Origin: Deltaproteobacteria bacterium
GTDB lineage: Bacteria; Desulfobacterota; GWC2-55-46
Assembly: GCA_016182655.1 (NCBI GenBank)
Contig: JACPGB010000001.1
Span: forward strand, 62,001 to 126,000
Length of the DNA stretch: 64,000 nt
Direction of reading: 5' to 3'
A program made the position numbers and the translations under genes. The notes below the pieces were generated by a model, which saw only the letters and a list, made by a program, of their open reading frames with translations, was not told the DNA's origin and made no database searches. Positions 30,293 through 39,531 of the stretch are shown in pieces; within the stretch, counting starts at the first letter, position 1, and the number at the start of each line of letters is the position of its first letter.

Positions 30293-31450
30293 TTAGTTGA
30301 GCGCCTTTATTAAAGAACGCGCCGCCTCCCTCCCCCACCTGTCTGCTTCTATCACATCCTCTATTGCTGAAAGCCTCCTGCCCTCGTATCTCTCGAGCAC
30401 AGTGGCGATGACCTCGGGTATCCCCGTAAACTGAAGCCTTCCCTTAAGGAACATCTCAACCGCCACCTCGTCCGCGGCGTTCAATACCGCCGGATGCGTC
30501 CCGCCCTCATTTAAAGCCTCGTACGCGAGATCAAGGCACGGAAACTTGCCTGGCTCAGGCGCGCTGAAGTCGAGCCTCAAGCATGAAAAGTCAAGCCTCT
30601 TAACGCCGGATTCGATCCGCTCGGGAAACGAGAGAGCGTAGGCTATCGGCCCCTTCATATCAGGGCAACTCATCTGGCTTATAACGGAGCCGTCAGCGTA
30701 CTCGACCATCGAGTGCACGATCGACTCCGGGTGTATCACGACCGATATCTTGTCGGCGGGCAGGCCAAAGAGGAAAGACGCCTCTATGACCTCGAGCCCC
30801 TTGTTCATGAGGGTCGCCGAGTCTATCGATATCTTCCGCCCCATGTTCCACCTGGGGTGGCGCAGAGCCTCATCAGGCGTTACAGAGTGGAGCGAGTCAG
30901 CCTGTCTCTTTAAAAACGGCCCCCCGGAGGCGGTGAGTATCACCCTTTTCAGGTCCTCGGCCCTGTGGCCGAGCAACGACTGGAATACCGCGCTGTGCTC
31001 GCTGTCGACCGGTATGAGACGGACCCCCCTGGCCCGGGCCTCTTCCATCACAAGCGGCCCGGCAAGGACGAGAGTCTCTTTGTTCGCGAGCGCGATATCC
31101 TTGCCCGCCCTTATCGCAGATACGGTCGGCAACAACCCTGCCGCCCCTGATATGGCCGAGACGACGGTCTTGACCCCGGGATGAGTCGCCGCCTTTATCG
31201 CGCCCTCTGCGCCCGCCTCGACCGGTATGTCGAGCTCTCTTTTGAGAACGGAAGCGGCCTCTTTGTCGAGGACGGATACGAACTCGGGCCTGAACTCCTC
31301 GGCCTGCCTTTTAAGGAGATCCATGTTCGATCCCCCGGCAAGCGCGACTACCCTGAACCTCTCCGGGTATCTCCTGACCACATCGAGCGTACTCGTCCCG
31401 ATCGACCCGGTGGAGCCGAGTATAGAGAGCCCCTTTTTCTCTTTATCCAT
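30293..31450 (-). CDS. dxr: 1-deoxy-D-xylulose 5-phosphate reductoisomerase
   Basis: NADPH-dependent enzyme of 385 residues, second step of the MEP isoprenoid pathway. It has the N-terminal LGSTGSIGTSTLDVV nucleotide motif, ALANKETLVLAG, a metal site in IPVDSEHSAVFQ and the flexible-loop region MGRKISIDSATLMNKGLEV. It is one base from cdsA and 8 bp from rseP. With uppS nearby, this places undecaprenyl precursor supply, lipid activation and envelope stress in one operon. Confidence 0.95.
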   Translation of the reverse strand: MDKEKKGLSILGSTGSIGTSTLDVVRRYPERFRVVALAGGSNMDLLKRQAEEFRPEFVSVLDKEAASVLKRELDIPVEAGAEGAIKAATHPGVKTVVSAISGAAGLLPTVSAIRAGKDIALANKETLVLAGPLVMEEARARGVRLIPVDSEHSAVFQSLLGHRAEDLKRVILTASGGPFLKRQADSLHSVTPDEALRHPRWNMGRKISIDSATLMNKGLEVIEASFLFGLPADKISVVIHPESIVHSMVEYADGSVISQMSCPDMKGPIAYALSFPERIESGVKRLDFSCLRLDFSAPEPGKFPCLDLAYEALNEGGTHPAVLNAADEVAVEMFLKGRLQFTGIPEVIATVLERYEGRRLSAIEDVIEADRWGREAARSLIKALN

Positions 31451-31451
31451 C

Positions 31452-32312
31452 CTAACCGCCGACGAAAAGGGTCTTTAATTGTAGATAATAATAGAGCGCG
31501 GGTACGGCGAAGAGGAGGCTGTCCACCCTGTCGAGGACTCCGCCGTGTCCGGGCAACAACGCGCCCGAATCCTTTACGCCTGCGGACCTCTTCAAGACCG
31601 ATTCAGAGAGGTCGCCTATGATACCTATAATACCGAGCGCAATAGACACCACTATCAAGATCCAGACAGGCGTTGCTATACCGTAGCTGAAAAAGAATGC
31701 GGCTATGGCCCCGCCAACGAGCCCGCCTATCGCGCCCTCGACCGTCTTCTTGGGGCTTATATCGGGGCAGAGCTTATTCTTCCCCATTGATTTGCCCACG
31801 GCGAAGGCGAGCGTGTCGTTCGCCCAGATGACCGCGAAGAGGAAGAGTATCCACATCTCCCCCTGATACATCGACTTTATGAGCGGCAGAAACGCGAACG
31901 GCAACGCCGCGTACGCGAGCCCAGTGGCCTTGAAGGCTACGTCAGACGCCGTGTCCCTGAACTCCCGCCCCCTGAACATGCCGAAGAGAAAGAAAGCGAA
32001 GACCGAGCCTGTTATTATCGGCGCGAACGCCGACACGCCGCAAAAAAAAACCGCCGGAGCAACCGATAGGGCGGCAAGCATTCCCAGAGAATCGAGCCAG
32101 GAGTCCCTAACCCTGACCGCACCCAGCCGATTATACTCGTAAAACGCGAGCGCGGAGAGGAGGGTCGACGCCCCGAGCACCCAGAATGCCGAGGTGTAGA
32201 GGACCAGGTAAAGGACTACGAATATCAGTACAAGACCGGTCGCTACCCTTTTCAGTTTCGTCTCCCTAACGCTTGAATATCGTCTATGAAAAAAATATCT
32301 GAGATAACCCAT
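31452..32312 (-). CDS. cdsA: phosphatidate cytidylyltransferase
   Basis: Polytopic membrane enzyme of 286 residues that makes CDP-diacylglycerol. The C-terminal signature is recognisable as SESVLKRSAGVKDSGALLPG with the catalytic Asp pair, preceded by NDTLAFAVGKSMGKNKLCPD. About seven helices are present. The first eleven residues (MGYLRYFFHRR) are unlike the family and are encoded by one arm and loop of a palindrome (32293-32337). The start codon thus lies inside a repeat. GAGAGGA upstream could serve as its ribosome site, and no better in-frame start was found. Confidence 0.92.
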   Translation of the reverse strand: MGYLRYFFHRRYSSVRETKLKRVATGLVLIFVVLYLVLYTSAFWVLGASTLLSALAFYEYNRLGAVRVRDSWLDSLGMLAALSVAPAVFFCGVSAFAPIITGSVFAFFLFGMFRGREFRDTASDVAFKATGLAYAALPFAFLPLIKSMYQGEMWILFLFAVIWANDTLAFAVGKSMGKNKLCPDISPKKTVEGAIGGLVGGAIAAFFFSYGIATPVWILIVVSIALGIIGIIGDLSESVLKRSAGVKDSGALLPGHGGVLDRVDSLLFAVPALYYYLQLKTLFVGG

Positions 32313-32337
32313 AGTGAAAGGTTCCTCTCAGATATTT
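32293..32337. repeat. palindrome overlapping the cdsA start (partial family 2 hairpin)
   Basis: Arms AAATATCTGAGA and TCTCAGATATTT (12 bp perfect, then imperfect AACC/GGTT pairing) surround the cdsA ATG. The CTGAGA...TCTCAG core matches the first hairpin of repeat family 2 at 18091-18125 and about 33172. A stem here would sequester the cdsA start codon and its ribosome site. Confidence 0.65.
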
Positions 32338-32350
32338 TCATCAGTATATT

Positions 32351-33088
32351 TCAACCGGCGACGCCGACTTCCTTTACAAGCCCGAACCGTCTGTCCCTGG
32401 ACTGGTAGTCCCTTATCGCCTCTTCGAGGTGGTCTCTCGTGAAATCAGGCCAGAGGACGTCGGTTATGTGTATCTCTGTGTACGCCAACTGCCAAAGCAG
32501 GAAGTTGCTTATCCTCTTTTCCCCGCTCGTCCTTATCAACAAGTCGGGGTCAGGCACGCCTTTTGTGTAGAGAAAGTCGTTGAATACCTCTTCGGTTATG
32601 TCCTCGGGGGCCAGGGCGCCCTCGCGGACCTTCCTGGCAAGTTCCCTCGCGGCATGGGTTATCTCATCCCTGCCGCTGTAGCTCAGCGCGAGCTGGAGGA
32701 TCATACCGGAGTTGTAGCGGGTCTTTTCCTCCAGGTCCGCTATGACCGCCCTCACGCCCTCGGGCAGGTCCCCTATCGACCCTATGGCCCTGAAACGGAC
32801 GTTGTTGTCGACGAGGTTCCTCTCCTCGCCCTTGAGATGGCTCTCAAGGAACATCATGAGCATGTGGACCTCGTGCGCGGGCCTGTTCCAGTTTTCCCTG
32901 GAAAAGGTGTAGAGCGTCAGGCACTCCACGCCAAGCTCCCTGCACGCGCGCACCATTTCCCTGGCCGCCTCAATGCCCTTCCTGTGGCCGTTGATGCGGT
33001 TCAGAAACCTCTGACGCGCCCAACGGCCGTTGCCGTCCATGATGATGGCTATGTGCCGGGGGAGCTTTTCCCTGGAAAGTTCGACCAT
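32351..33088 (-). CDS. uppS: undecaprenyl diphosphate synthase
   Basis: cis-Prenyltransferase of 245 residues that makes the C55 carrier lipid for cell wall assembly. It has HIAIIMDGNGRWAR at the N-terminus (catalytic Asp), then NRINGHRKG, YTFSRENWNRP and the C-terminal PDLLIRTSGEKRISNFLLWQ signature with the substrate-binding Arg and Ser. It precedes cdsA by 38 bp. Family 2 repeat lies between it and frr. Confidence 0.96.
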   Translation of the reverse strand: MVELSREKLPRHIAIIMDGNGRWARQRFLNRINGHRKGIEAAREMVRACRELGVECLTLYTFSRENWNRPAHEVHMLMMFLESHLKGEERNLVDNNVRFRAIGSIGDLPEGVRAVIADLEEKTRYNSGMILQLALSYSGRDEITHAARELARKVREGALAPEDITEEVFNDFLYTKGVPDPDLLIRTSGEKRISNFLLWQLAYTEIHITDVLWPDFTRDHLEEAIRDYQSRDRRFGLVKEVGVAG

Positions 33089-33169
33089 CTTAAAAATTTA
33101 CCACAAACTTACCGGCTCCACAAGCCAAATAGAGGCGGGATGGTGGAGGGTTGAGCCAAAAGAGAAGAT

Positions 33170-33463
33170 ACCTGAGAGAACCTTTTTATAAAAGGATCTC
33201 TTAAGACTCTCTCCAAAAATTTTTAATTCTTCCCGTAAGGCCCCCACTCAAGAAACCGATATTATCGTTTACATCAAAAGCCAAAGTGAAATATTTTTAT
33301 GTTTAGTGGGGGGCCTTACGGGAATTAAAAGTCTTTGAAGGGGGTCTGGGGGTCCTCGCCGGACGGGCAAAACCATATCAACTGCAAATTGCATTTGAGT
33401 CTAAAAGACTCCGATTGGCATTGGCCGCGCGCCGAGCGCACTTTCTACAGAAAGGTCCCCCCA
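33170..33463. repeat. multi-hairpin repeat family 2, copy 2, with a nested insert
   Basis: This copy has the same three-hairpin order as 18087-18251. The first hairpin is degenerate. The second has arms CCCGTAAGGCCCCCACT (33232-33248) and its complement (33305-33322) around a 56-base AT-rich loop, against 12 bases in copy 1. In the third, CTGGGGG (33346-33352) is separated from CTTTCTACAGAAAGG... by a foreign module (33353-33439). It lies between frr and uppS. The 391-bp gap between these genes holds no gene. Confidence 0.85.
33353..33439. repeat. nested 87-bp hairpin module, copy 1
   Basis: The left end TCCTCGCCGGACGGGCAAA and right end TTGGCCGCGCGCCGAGCGC are shared with modules at 49402-49487 and 53763-53851. 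The centre contains TCAA-c-TGCAA-a-TTGCA-t-TTGA (33378-33398) and GAGTCT-aaa-AGACTC (33397-33411) hairpins. It interrupts the third hairpin of family 2, which is uninterrupted at 18218-18251. Confidence 0.8.
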
Positions 33464-33479
33464 GGGATTTTCTTTTGAA

Positions 33480-34040
33480 TCAGACCTCCATTATCTCGGC
33501 CTCTTTGGCTGAGAGGATCTCGTCTATTTTGGTTATCTGTTTGTCTGTGAGGTCCTGGACCTCGTGCTGGTGTTTCTTGAGGTCGTCCTGGGAGACCTTT
33601 TTGTCTTTTTCGAGTTTCTTGAGTTCCTCGTTCGCGTCTCTCCGGGTGTTCCTTATGGAGACCTTGCACTCTTCGCCGTGTTTTCTGGCTATCTTTACGA
33701 GGTCTTTTCTGCGTTCTTCGGTGAGCGGGGGGAATATTATGCGTATGACCTTGCCGTCGTTCGAGGGGTTGAGGCCAAGGCCGGATGCCTGGATGGCCTT
33801 TTCTATGGCGTGTATCTGGGAGATGTCCCAGGGCTGTATGCTTATGGTCCTGCTCTCGGGGACGGAGAGTGTGGCGAGCCCCTTTATCGGGGTCAGGTTC
33901 CCGAAATAATCGACCCTTACACTGTCGAGGATGGTTATCGAGGCCCTTCCTGTGCGCAGCCCCGAGAGCTCGTGGTTGAACGCCTCCACGGATTTCGCCA
34001 TCCTTTTTTTGAGGTCTGTGAAGATATCTTCCTTTGTCAT
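33480..34040 (-). CDS. frr: ribosome recycling factor
   Basis: A 186-residue two-domain factor (helical bundle plus beta domain) that splits post-termination ribosomes with EF-G. The characteristic LRTGRASITILDSVRVDYFG is at about residues 27-46 and the C-terminal helices hold RRDANEELKKLEKDKKVS and DEILSAKEAEIMEV. The length is typical (185). It follows pyrH by 40 bp in the usual rpsB-tsf-pyrH-frr order. Confidence 0.97.
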   Translation of the reverse strand: MTKEDIFTDLKKRMAKSVEAFNHELSGLRTGRASITILDSVRVDYFGNLTPIKGLATLSVPESRTISIQPWDISQIHAIEKAIQASGLGLNPSNDGKVIRIIFPPLTEERRKDLVKIARKHGEECKVSIRNTRRDANEELKKLEKDKKVSQDDLKKHQHEVQDLTDKQITKIDEILSAKEAEIMEV

Positions 34041-34080
34041 GTCTGCCCCTCGGGAGTTTTTGTGAGAAAGGATAAAAGAA

Positions 34081-34797
34081 TCACGCGGAGACTATGGTGC
34101 CGATCTCCTCGCCCTTTACGATGCGGATGAGGTTGCCCGGCGTTTTCATGCTGAATACGATGATGGGGAGGCTGTTGTCCATGCAGAGTGATATGGCCGT
34201 CGTGTCCATGACCTTGAGGCCGTCTTTCAGGACGTCGATGTACTTGAGTTTCGTATATCTCTTCGCTTCAGGGTCTTTTATAGGGTCCCTGTCGTAGACG
34301 CCGTCGACCTTGGTGCCCTTGAGTATTATGTCGGCGTTTATCTCCATCGCGCGGAGCGATGCCGCGGTATCGGTCGTGAAGTACGGGTTCCCGGTGCCCG
34401 CCGCGAAGATGATGACGCGGCCTTTTTCGAGGTGGCGCACCGCCTTTCTGCGGATATACGGCTCGGCGAGCTCCTTCATCTCGATGGCCGAGATGACGCG
34501 GGTGAAGATGCCTTTTTTCTCAAGCGCGTCCTGGAGCATGAGCGAGTTTATGACGGTAGCGAGCATGCCGACGTAATCGGCGTTCGCCCTGTCCATGCCC
34601 TTGGCGCTCGCTGAAACGCCGCGGAAGATGTTCCCGCCGCCTATGACGAGGGCTATCTGGATGCCGAGCGAGTGGACCGCCTTCACCTCGTCGGCGATGG
34701 CGTTGACGACGGCAGTGTCGACGCCGAACTCCTTGTCGCCCATGAGGGCTTCTCCGGATAATTTGACGAGGATGCGTTTGTACTTAAGGTCCGGCAT
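34081..34797 (-). CDS. pyrH: UMP kinase
   Basis: Amino-acid-kinase-fold enzyme of 238 residues that phosphorylates UMP. It has [12 protein letters not shown] at the N-terminus, [10 protein letters not shown], and [16 protein letters not shown]. The frame is open 29 codons further upstream. ATG 34797 was chosen for its AGGGA about 8 bp before and the family-standard [10 protein letters not shown] start. The 118-bp gap to tsf contains a strong hairpin. Confidence 0.96.
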   Translation of the reverse strand: MPDLKYKRILVKLSGEALMGDKEFGVDTAVVNAIADEVKAVHSLGIQIALVIGGGNIFRGVSASAKGMDRANADYVGMLATVINSLMLQDALEKKGIFTRVISAIEMKELAEPYIRRKAVRHLEKGRVIIFAAGTGNPYFTTDTAASLRAMEINADIILKGTKVDGVYDRDPIKDPEAKRYTKLKYIDVLKDGLKVMDTTAISLCMDNSLPIIVFSMKTPGNLIRIVKGEEIGTIVSA

Positions 34798-34858
34798 GAA
34801 AGACAATCCCTGCTTTCTGTAAGTTGACGAGCGGCGTCGGCTGGATAGGTAACACGGA

Positions 34859-34892
34859 CCCTGGCCTTGCCCGGTTGCGGGCAAGGCCAGGG
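34859..34892 (-). other. 15-bp perfect hairpin between tsf and pyrH
   Basis: CCCTGGCCTTGCCCG (34859-34873) and its exact complement (34878-34892) enclose a 4-base loop, starting 24 bp after the tsf stop. On the minus strand the following bases (TCCGTGTTACC) are not a T-tract. Transcript processing, partial attenuation or 3' protection of rpsB-tsf mRNA is more likely than full termination. Confidence 0.7.
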
Positions 34893-34915
34893 AGGTAAAT
34901 ACTCTTAAAACGCCT

Positions 34916-35563
34916 TTAGCCCTGGGCCGCGGCGACTTCCTTGGCGAAATCCTCGGACTTCTTCTCGAGCCCCTCGCCGACCTTGTAGCGCGTAAAGCGC
35001 CTTACGGTGATGTTCTCGCCGAGCTTGGCTATCGCGTCGACGACGAGCTTTTCTATCGTGACGTCGGGGTCCTTTACGAAAGGCTGTTCGAGGAGGCAGA
35101 CATCCTTATAGAACTTCTCGACCTTGCCGTCGACCATCTTCTGTATGACATGGTCGGGTTTGCCTGATTCCTTCGCCTGCGCGGCGTATATCTGACGCTC
35201 TTTCTCGATGACGTCGTCCGCTATCTCTTTCCTCGAAACGAACTGAGGCGACATGGCGGCGATGTGCATGGCTATGTCCTTTACGAGAGCGGCGAACCCG
35301 TCGGTCTTTGCGACGAAGTCGGTCTCGCAGTTGACTTCGAGGAGGACGCCGACCTTGCCGCCGCCGTGGATGTAGCTTATGACGGTGCCTTCGGACGCGA
35401 CCCTCGAGGCCTTCTTGGCCGCGGCGGCGAGCCCTTTTTCACGCAGATAAGTGACCGCCTTCTCGAAGTCGCCCTTTGTCTCGGCAAGCGCCCTCTTGCA
35501 GTCCATTATGCCTGCCCCGGTCTTTTCCCGAAGCTCTTTTACTGCTATTGCGGAAATCTCCAT
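34916..35563 (-). CDS. tsf: translation elongation factor Ts
   Basis: A 215-residue guanine nucleotide exchange factor for EF-Tu. The N-terminal UBA-like domain has [19 protein letters not shown], followed by the [10 protein letters not shown] segment (the family's TDFVA motif, preceded by VNCE). It is shorter than the 280-residue E. coli protein; single-repeat forms of about 200 residues are common in bacteria. It is 53 bp downstream of rpsB. Confidence 0.96.
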   Translation of the reverse strand: MEISAIAVKELREKTGAGIMDCKRALAETKGDFEKAVTYLREKGLAAAAKKASRVASEGTVISYIHGGGKVGVLLEVNCETDFVAKTDGFAALVKDIAMHIAAMSPQFVSRKEIADDVIEKERQIYAAQAKESGKPDHVIQKMVDGKVEKFYKDVCLLEQPFVKDPDVTIEKLVVDAIAKLGENITVRRFTRYKVGEGLEKKSEDFAKEVAAAQG

Positions 35564-35616
35564 TATGTGGATCCCCCTTGTTGCCTTAAGGTTGTAATCG
35601 TATTATCGAGGGCCCG

Positions 35617-36411
35617 TCAAGCCTTTGCGGGCTCTGTCGGGGCCGGAGCCGGGGCCGCCTGCGGGGCGGGGGCGGGTACTTGCGCGCCCTTTTCCTTCTT
35701 GTCTGCCTTCGCCTGGAGGGCCTCTTCGTATATCGCCCTGCCTTCGAGGCAGGCGTCGGCCATGGAAGACGCGAAGAGCTTTATCGCCCTGATGGCGTCG
35801 TCATTGCCGGGTATTATGTAGTCGACCTCGTCGGGGTCGCAGTTGGTGTCGACTATGGCGACGACCTTTATGCCGAGCCTCCGGGCCTCCTTTATGGCGA
35901 TCGACTCTTTCTTGGAGTCGATTATGAAGAGGATGTCCGGGACGGAGTTGAGCTCTCTCACGCCGCCGAGGTACTTCTCAAGGCGCTCCCTCTCCCTCTG
36001 GAACATAAGCGTCTCTTTCTTGGTGGCCGAGGCGAACTCGGGGTTGGTGTCCATGTTGTCGAGCTCTTTAAGCCTCGTTATCGACTTCTTGATGGTGGCG
36101 AAGTTCGTCAGAAAGCCGCCTATCCACCTGTTGTTGACGAAACCCATGTTCGCCCTCTTGGCCTCGTCGTTGATGGCGTTCTGGGCCTGCTTCTTGGTGC
36201 CTATGAAAAGGACCTTGCCGCCCTTCGAGGCGGTGGACTTTACGAAGTCGTAGGCCTCCTTGAACATCTTCACGGTCTGCTGGAGGTCGATGATGTAGAT
36301 GCCGTTCCTCGCGCCGTAGATGTAGGTCTTCATCTTGGGGTTCCACCTCTTGGTCTGGTGGCCGAAGTGGACTCCTGATTCCAGGAGCTGTTTCATTGTG
36401 AGGTAAGCCAT
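35617..36411 (-). CDS. rpsB: 30S ribosomal protein S2
   Basis: A 264-residue small-subunit protein with [50 protein letters not shown] and [20 protein letters not shown]. It carries an unusual C-terminal tail of about 35 residues alternating Pro and Ala ([16 protein letters not shown]). Such tails occur in some lineages and are likely disordered. AAGGAGAG lies 9 bp before the ATG. It is the first gene of the rpsB-tsf-pyrH-frr-uppS series. Confidence 0.97.
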   Translation of the reverse strand: MAYLTMKQLLESGVHFGHQTKRWNPKMKTYIYGARNGIYIIDLQQTVKMFKEAYDFVKSTASKGGKVLFIGTKKQAQNAINDEAKRANMGFVNNRWIGGFLTNFATIKKSITRLKELDNMDTNPEFASATKKETLMFQRERERLEKYLGGVRELNSVPDILFIIDSKKESIAIKEARRLGIKVVAIVDTNCDPDEVDYIIPGNDDAIRAIKLFASSMADACLEGRAIYEEALQAKADKKEKGAQVPAPAPQAAPAPAPTEPAKA

Positions 36412-36549
36412 GTTCTTTTTCTCTCCTTGTTTTGGTTTTTATCCTCCGCACGGTTTAACGGGACCGAAAATCCCATCAGAGGTCTCCTTCCGAAAACCTC
36501 TGTCCGGGACACCGACGGCCCAAACCATGCGTGCGAATTTAATCGAGTA

Positions 36550-36578
36550 TATTTATCACAGGGAAGACCTTGTTGCAA
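36550..36578 (-). promoter_or_regulatory. sigma-70-like promoter of the rpsB operon
   Basis: On the minus strand, TTGCAA (36573-36578), a 17-bp spacer and TAAATA (36550-36555) preceded by TGA (extended -10). The leader of about 130 nt contains a small hairpin (CAGAGGT/ACCTCTG, 36478-36503), which may be a site for S2 autoregulation. That role is inference. The rest of 36412-36676 shows no gene. Confidence 0.65.
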
Positions 36579-36676
36579 GTGGAAAAATGGGCTTCCGGCT
36601 GAAAGCGGGGTATCTCCTTCAGCTCCCAGCCGTGGAGGGTTTATATAAAAAACAAAACCAAATCAAATGGTTGTCT

Positions 36677-38353
36677 CTAACCCCCTCCGTCACCCACGGC
36701 ACTTGCGCCCGTTACCCTGAAGTTGAAATCATAATTCATGATATTCGGCCAGTCAATCCCGGCCTCCGTGGAGCGGGCGTCGTCAAGGCCGTTGTAGCGG
36801 TTTCCGGGGGTGTATGCCCAGCTTACGACGGCGTCCCTTGATTTTCTGAGGATTATCCAGTACCGGCCAGGCTTGAGTACAGGCCCGTCAGACCCTCCGA
36901 ACCTGAAGCCGAACCACTTGTATCCCGGGTGATACGCGACCGTGTCGAGCGGGAGCGGGAGACTCCTTACCCCTTCCATGCCGGGGCGGCCTCCTGCGTC
37001 GTTTACGACGTCTATCCAGAGGGAGCCGAGACGCCCTCCAAACTTGTGCATGGCGAGCGAAACAGAATTCACCGTCATAGGGGCGTCTACTACGAAGGCC
37101 TGCGCAAATGTGTGCTCGCCGGTCACATATTCGGCCGTCTCCTTGTCGAAGGTCCTCTGGCCGGAGTCGGCCCTTATGTTCGCGTAGAAGTCGGTGAGAG
37201 GCGCAAAGACCGTATTGCCTATCTCTATCGCCTTGCCTTCAGGCGCCGGTTTCGGCGGCTCGACCGTCATTATCGGCAGGGGTGGAGTTATTGCAGACCC
37301 CGCCTTTGGCAGGGACGAGGCCATCACATAGCTCGAAGGCGCGCCGTAGGACTCTTTCAACGAAATGGCGATATCATCGCGCAGGTACTCGGCAGAGATG
37401 TTTTCGCTGAAGCGCGGGAGCTTCGGGGAGGCCCGCCACGAATCGTTTATGTCATTGGAGTCCATCCCGGCCGTCTGCCTTATGTGGCGAGGCCCGACGA
37501 ATAACCTGCTCTGCTGGGCGTCATACGGCGCCCAGCCGAGGTCCGGGTACCAGACCTCCATCCACGCGTGGCCGCCCTGCCCTATGGATTGAACGAGGTG
37601 GCCGCCTTCGACAGGGACTTTCCAGGGTCTTCCGAGGGATACGCCCCCGGCAATACGGGCCGGGATGCCGACGGACCGCAAGAGGGCGATTGCCAGGTGC
37701 GCGAAGTTCTGGCAGTTGCCCTCTCGCGTCGCAAGGGTGTGCCCCGCGCCGTAGTCCTCGACAGGCGACCTGTACTTGACGTTATCGACTACCCAGTTGA
37801 GTATCGCGTCGACAGCCGCCTGCTCGGTCGATGCGCCCGTTACGAGCGTAGAGGCGAGTTTTTTTATTGTCGGCGCATCCGCCTCGACGAGCGGAGAAGG
37901 CTTTAAAAACCTCATTGCCTCCCGAGGCATGTCTTTTGACGGGAGCGGGAACGGCGCAAGGGAGCGCGCTTCGTTCAAGCCGATGGATAGGGACACTTTA
38001 TATGTCTCGACGACCGTCACCTCGCCTTTAAGTCCCCGCCATGTGACGACGGTGTACGAGTTCCCGAACGAATCCTTTTCCGCCTGGACGCTCTCGGGCT
38101 CCGGGGCATATGAGACCTTGCGGGCCGAGACCCGCTGGGTTACTGCGCCGGATTTGAAATCTGACGGGTTGTAGAACCTGAATGTGAGTGAGTCGAGGCG
38201 TCCATCGATGAGCTTGAACGAGCGCGAGTGCGATATCTCTATCTCGTCCGAGATATCGCCACGGAGGACCAGCGTCGTCCCGTAAGACGGCCCGGCTGAA
38301 AGGGCGAGGATGATAAAAATAGCGGTCAGGATTTTTTTGACTTGCGTCCGCAT
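36677..38353 (-). CDS. exported transglutaminase-like domain protein
   Basis: A 558-residue protein with a signal peptide (cleaved near SYG at about 25). The middle is a transglutaminase/protease fold (about residues 185-285) with the Cys-His-Asp triad visible in GNCQNFAHLAIALLRSVGIP, GQGGHAWMEVWYPD and WAPYDAQ. The N-terminal ~150 residues are beta-rich, as in other periplasmic transglutaminase-like proteins. The C-terminal ~160 residues (SLAMHKFGGRLGSLWIDV...) look like a beta-sandwich. The substrate is unknown, and peptide or cell-wall cleavage is as likely as cross-linking. It is downstream of the FecR-TPR gene, with a short repeat between. Confidence 0.82.
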   Translation of the reverse strand: MRTQVKKILTAIFIILALSAGPSYGTTLVLRGDISDEIEISHSRSFKLIDGRLDSLTFRFYNPSDFKSGAVTQRVSARKVSYAPEPESVQAEKDSFGNSYTVVTWRGLKGEVTVVETYKVSLSIGLNEARSLAPFPLPSKDMPREAMRFLKPSPLVEADAPTIKKLASTLVTGASTEQAAVDAILNWVVDNVKYRSPVEDYGAGHTLATREGNCQNFAHLAIALLRSVGIPARIAGGVSLGRPWKVPVEGGHLVQSIGQGGHAWMEVWYPDLGWAPYDAQQSRLFVGPRHIRQTAGMDSNDINDSWRASPKLPRFSENISAEYLRDDIAISLKESYGAPSSYVMASSLPKAGSAITPPLPIMTVEPPKPAPEGKAIEIGNTVFAPLTDFYANIRADSGQRTFDKETAEYVTGEHTFAQAFVVDAPMTVNSVSLAMHKFGGRLGSLWIDVVNDAGGRPGMEGVRSLPLPLDTVAYHPGYKWFGFRFGGSDGPVLKPGRYWIILRKSRDAVVSWAYTPGNRYNGLDDARSTEAGIDWPNIMNYDFNFRVTGASAVGDGGG

Positions 38354-38406
38354 TTTAAGACGCCCCTGCTAATTCATGCTCTGGCGGGACTCGTCGAAAA
38401 GAACTA

Positions 38407-38454
38407 CTTGTCATTGCAAGGATGAGATTGCTTCGCTTGGCTCGCAATGGCAAG
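38407..38454. repeat. TCATTGCGAG-type palindromic repeat, short copy
   Basis: CTTGTCATTGC at the left and GCAATGGCAAG at the right form an 11-bp arm pair with one G/T mismatch around GATTGCTTCGCTTGGCTC. It matches the element at 47171-47259 and the widely scattered TCATTGCGAGC/GATTGCTTCG repeats of many bacteria. It lies between the FecR-TPR and transglutaminase genes. Confidence 0.8.
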
Positions 38455-38475
38455 ATTTTTTAATTATGCCATGCC

Positions 38476-39531
38476 CTATTCCTTCTCCAGTTCTCTGATG
38501 AATATCTCCACCGTCGACCTGTGCGAGCCCTCGGGATAATCGGAGATATAGCGCCTGAAGAGCCTCAAGGCCTCGTCCCGCTCCTTCAACTCCATCCTTA
38601 TGAGCCCCGCGGAATATACGGCGTTCTCGAGGAACGGCTCGATGTCGTATTCATCGATGACTTCCATGTACTCGGCAATCGCCCTTTTCGGGTCGTTCAT
38701 ATTCCTCGAGTAGACCGTCCCCCTCTCAAGCCTGGCCTCGGCCTTTATGCCGGGGAGAATAGTCAGGTCGAAAGCTATCTCGAATACATCGAGCGCCTCC
38801 TTGAAACGCGTGGAATCGGCGAGGTAGTGTCCGTAGTTGAGGTTCCACCTTGCCAGCAGGTCCGGGAGGTCCTTGACGCGCTCCCACGCCACAGGGGCTT
38901 CGACGTCGGTCGCGGCCTCGAGGTCCGCCCTCGCCTCGGCGAGAGCGGTGCCGTCCTCGACCCTTACCGGCGTGAGGGCCTCGGACCCGGCGGTCGATTC
39001 CGTCATCATGGCAGGCTTAAGCGCGACCGGTTTACCGGTATCTCCGGTTACCTCGACTTGTCCATCTTCTCCGAAAAGGACATTGGCCTCGCCCTGGTTC
39101 ATGACGATAAAATCGGTGCCCCTCACGCCGGAAACCGCGGTCGGGGTCTTTACCTTGAAGTCAGATCTGCCGGAGAACTTCGAGACTATAGCCCTCATCT
39201 TGCCGGACGAGAGGAAGAGCGAGGCTGACCTCTCGGACTTCTTTAACGAATAGCCGGTTATCTCGAGCTCTGTAAGGTTGGCGATCGTGAGCTTCGTGCC
39301 GTCGGATAGTTTTACGAGGGCTCTCCCGTCCTCGCCGGTCTTTACGCGGTCCCCGGGCTCCACAGCCGTGCCCTTTTGGGCCGTAGCCCATTTGCCTGTA
39401 GCTTTGGTTTTAAGGAAGACCGCGCCCGAGAAAGATTCTAAAAAACCGGCGGAGGCGTGCGAAATGGAAGGCATGATGAGGATGAAAAAAATTATGGGGA
39501 TGAAGGATGGCGCTATTCGCCGAACTTCCAT
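38476..39531 (-). CDS. exported FecR-domain protein with TPR repeats
   Basis: A 351-residue protein. Signal peptide or anchor MEVRRIAPSFIPIIFFILIM comes first, then a FecR domain (about residues 35-170: GDRVKTGEDGRALVKLSDGT, SGVRGTDFIVM). Tetratricopeptide-like helices fill about 215-345 (RFKEALDVFEIAF, RAIAEYMEVIDEY, EALRLFRRYISDYPEGS). Stand-alone periplasmic FecR-TPR proteins are scaffolds or sensors; no sigma factor gene is adjacent. The open frame extends 89 codons upstream in the lipoprotein gene; ATG 39531 begins the signal sequence and overlaps the lipoprotein stop by 19 bp. Confidence 0.82.
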   Translation of the reverse strand: MEVRRIAPSFIPIIFFILIMPSISHASAGFLESFSGAVFLKTKATGKWATAQKGTAVEPGDRVKTGEDGRALVKLSDGTKLTIANLTELEITGYSLKKSERSASLFLSSGKMRAIVSKFSGRSDFKVKTPTAVSGVRGTDFIVMNQGEANVLFGEDGQVEVTGDTGKPVALKPAMMTESTAGSEALTPVRVEDGTALAEARADLEAATDVEAPVAWERVKDLPDLLARWNLNYGHYLADSTRFKEALDVFEIAFDLTILPGIKAEARLERGTVYSRNMNDPKRAIAEYMEVIDEYDIEPFLENAVYSAGLIRMELKERDEALRLFRRYISDYPEGSHRSTVEIFIRELEKE

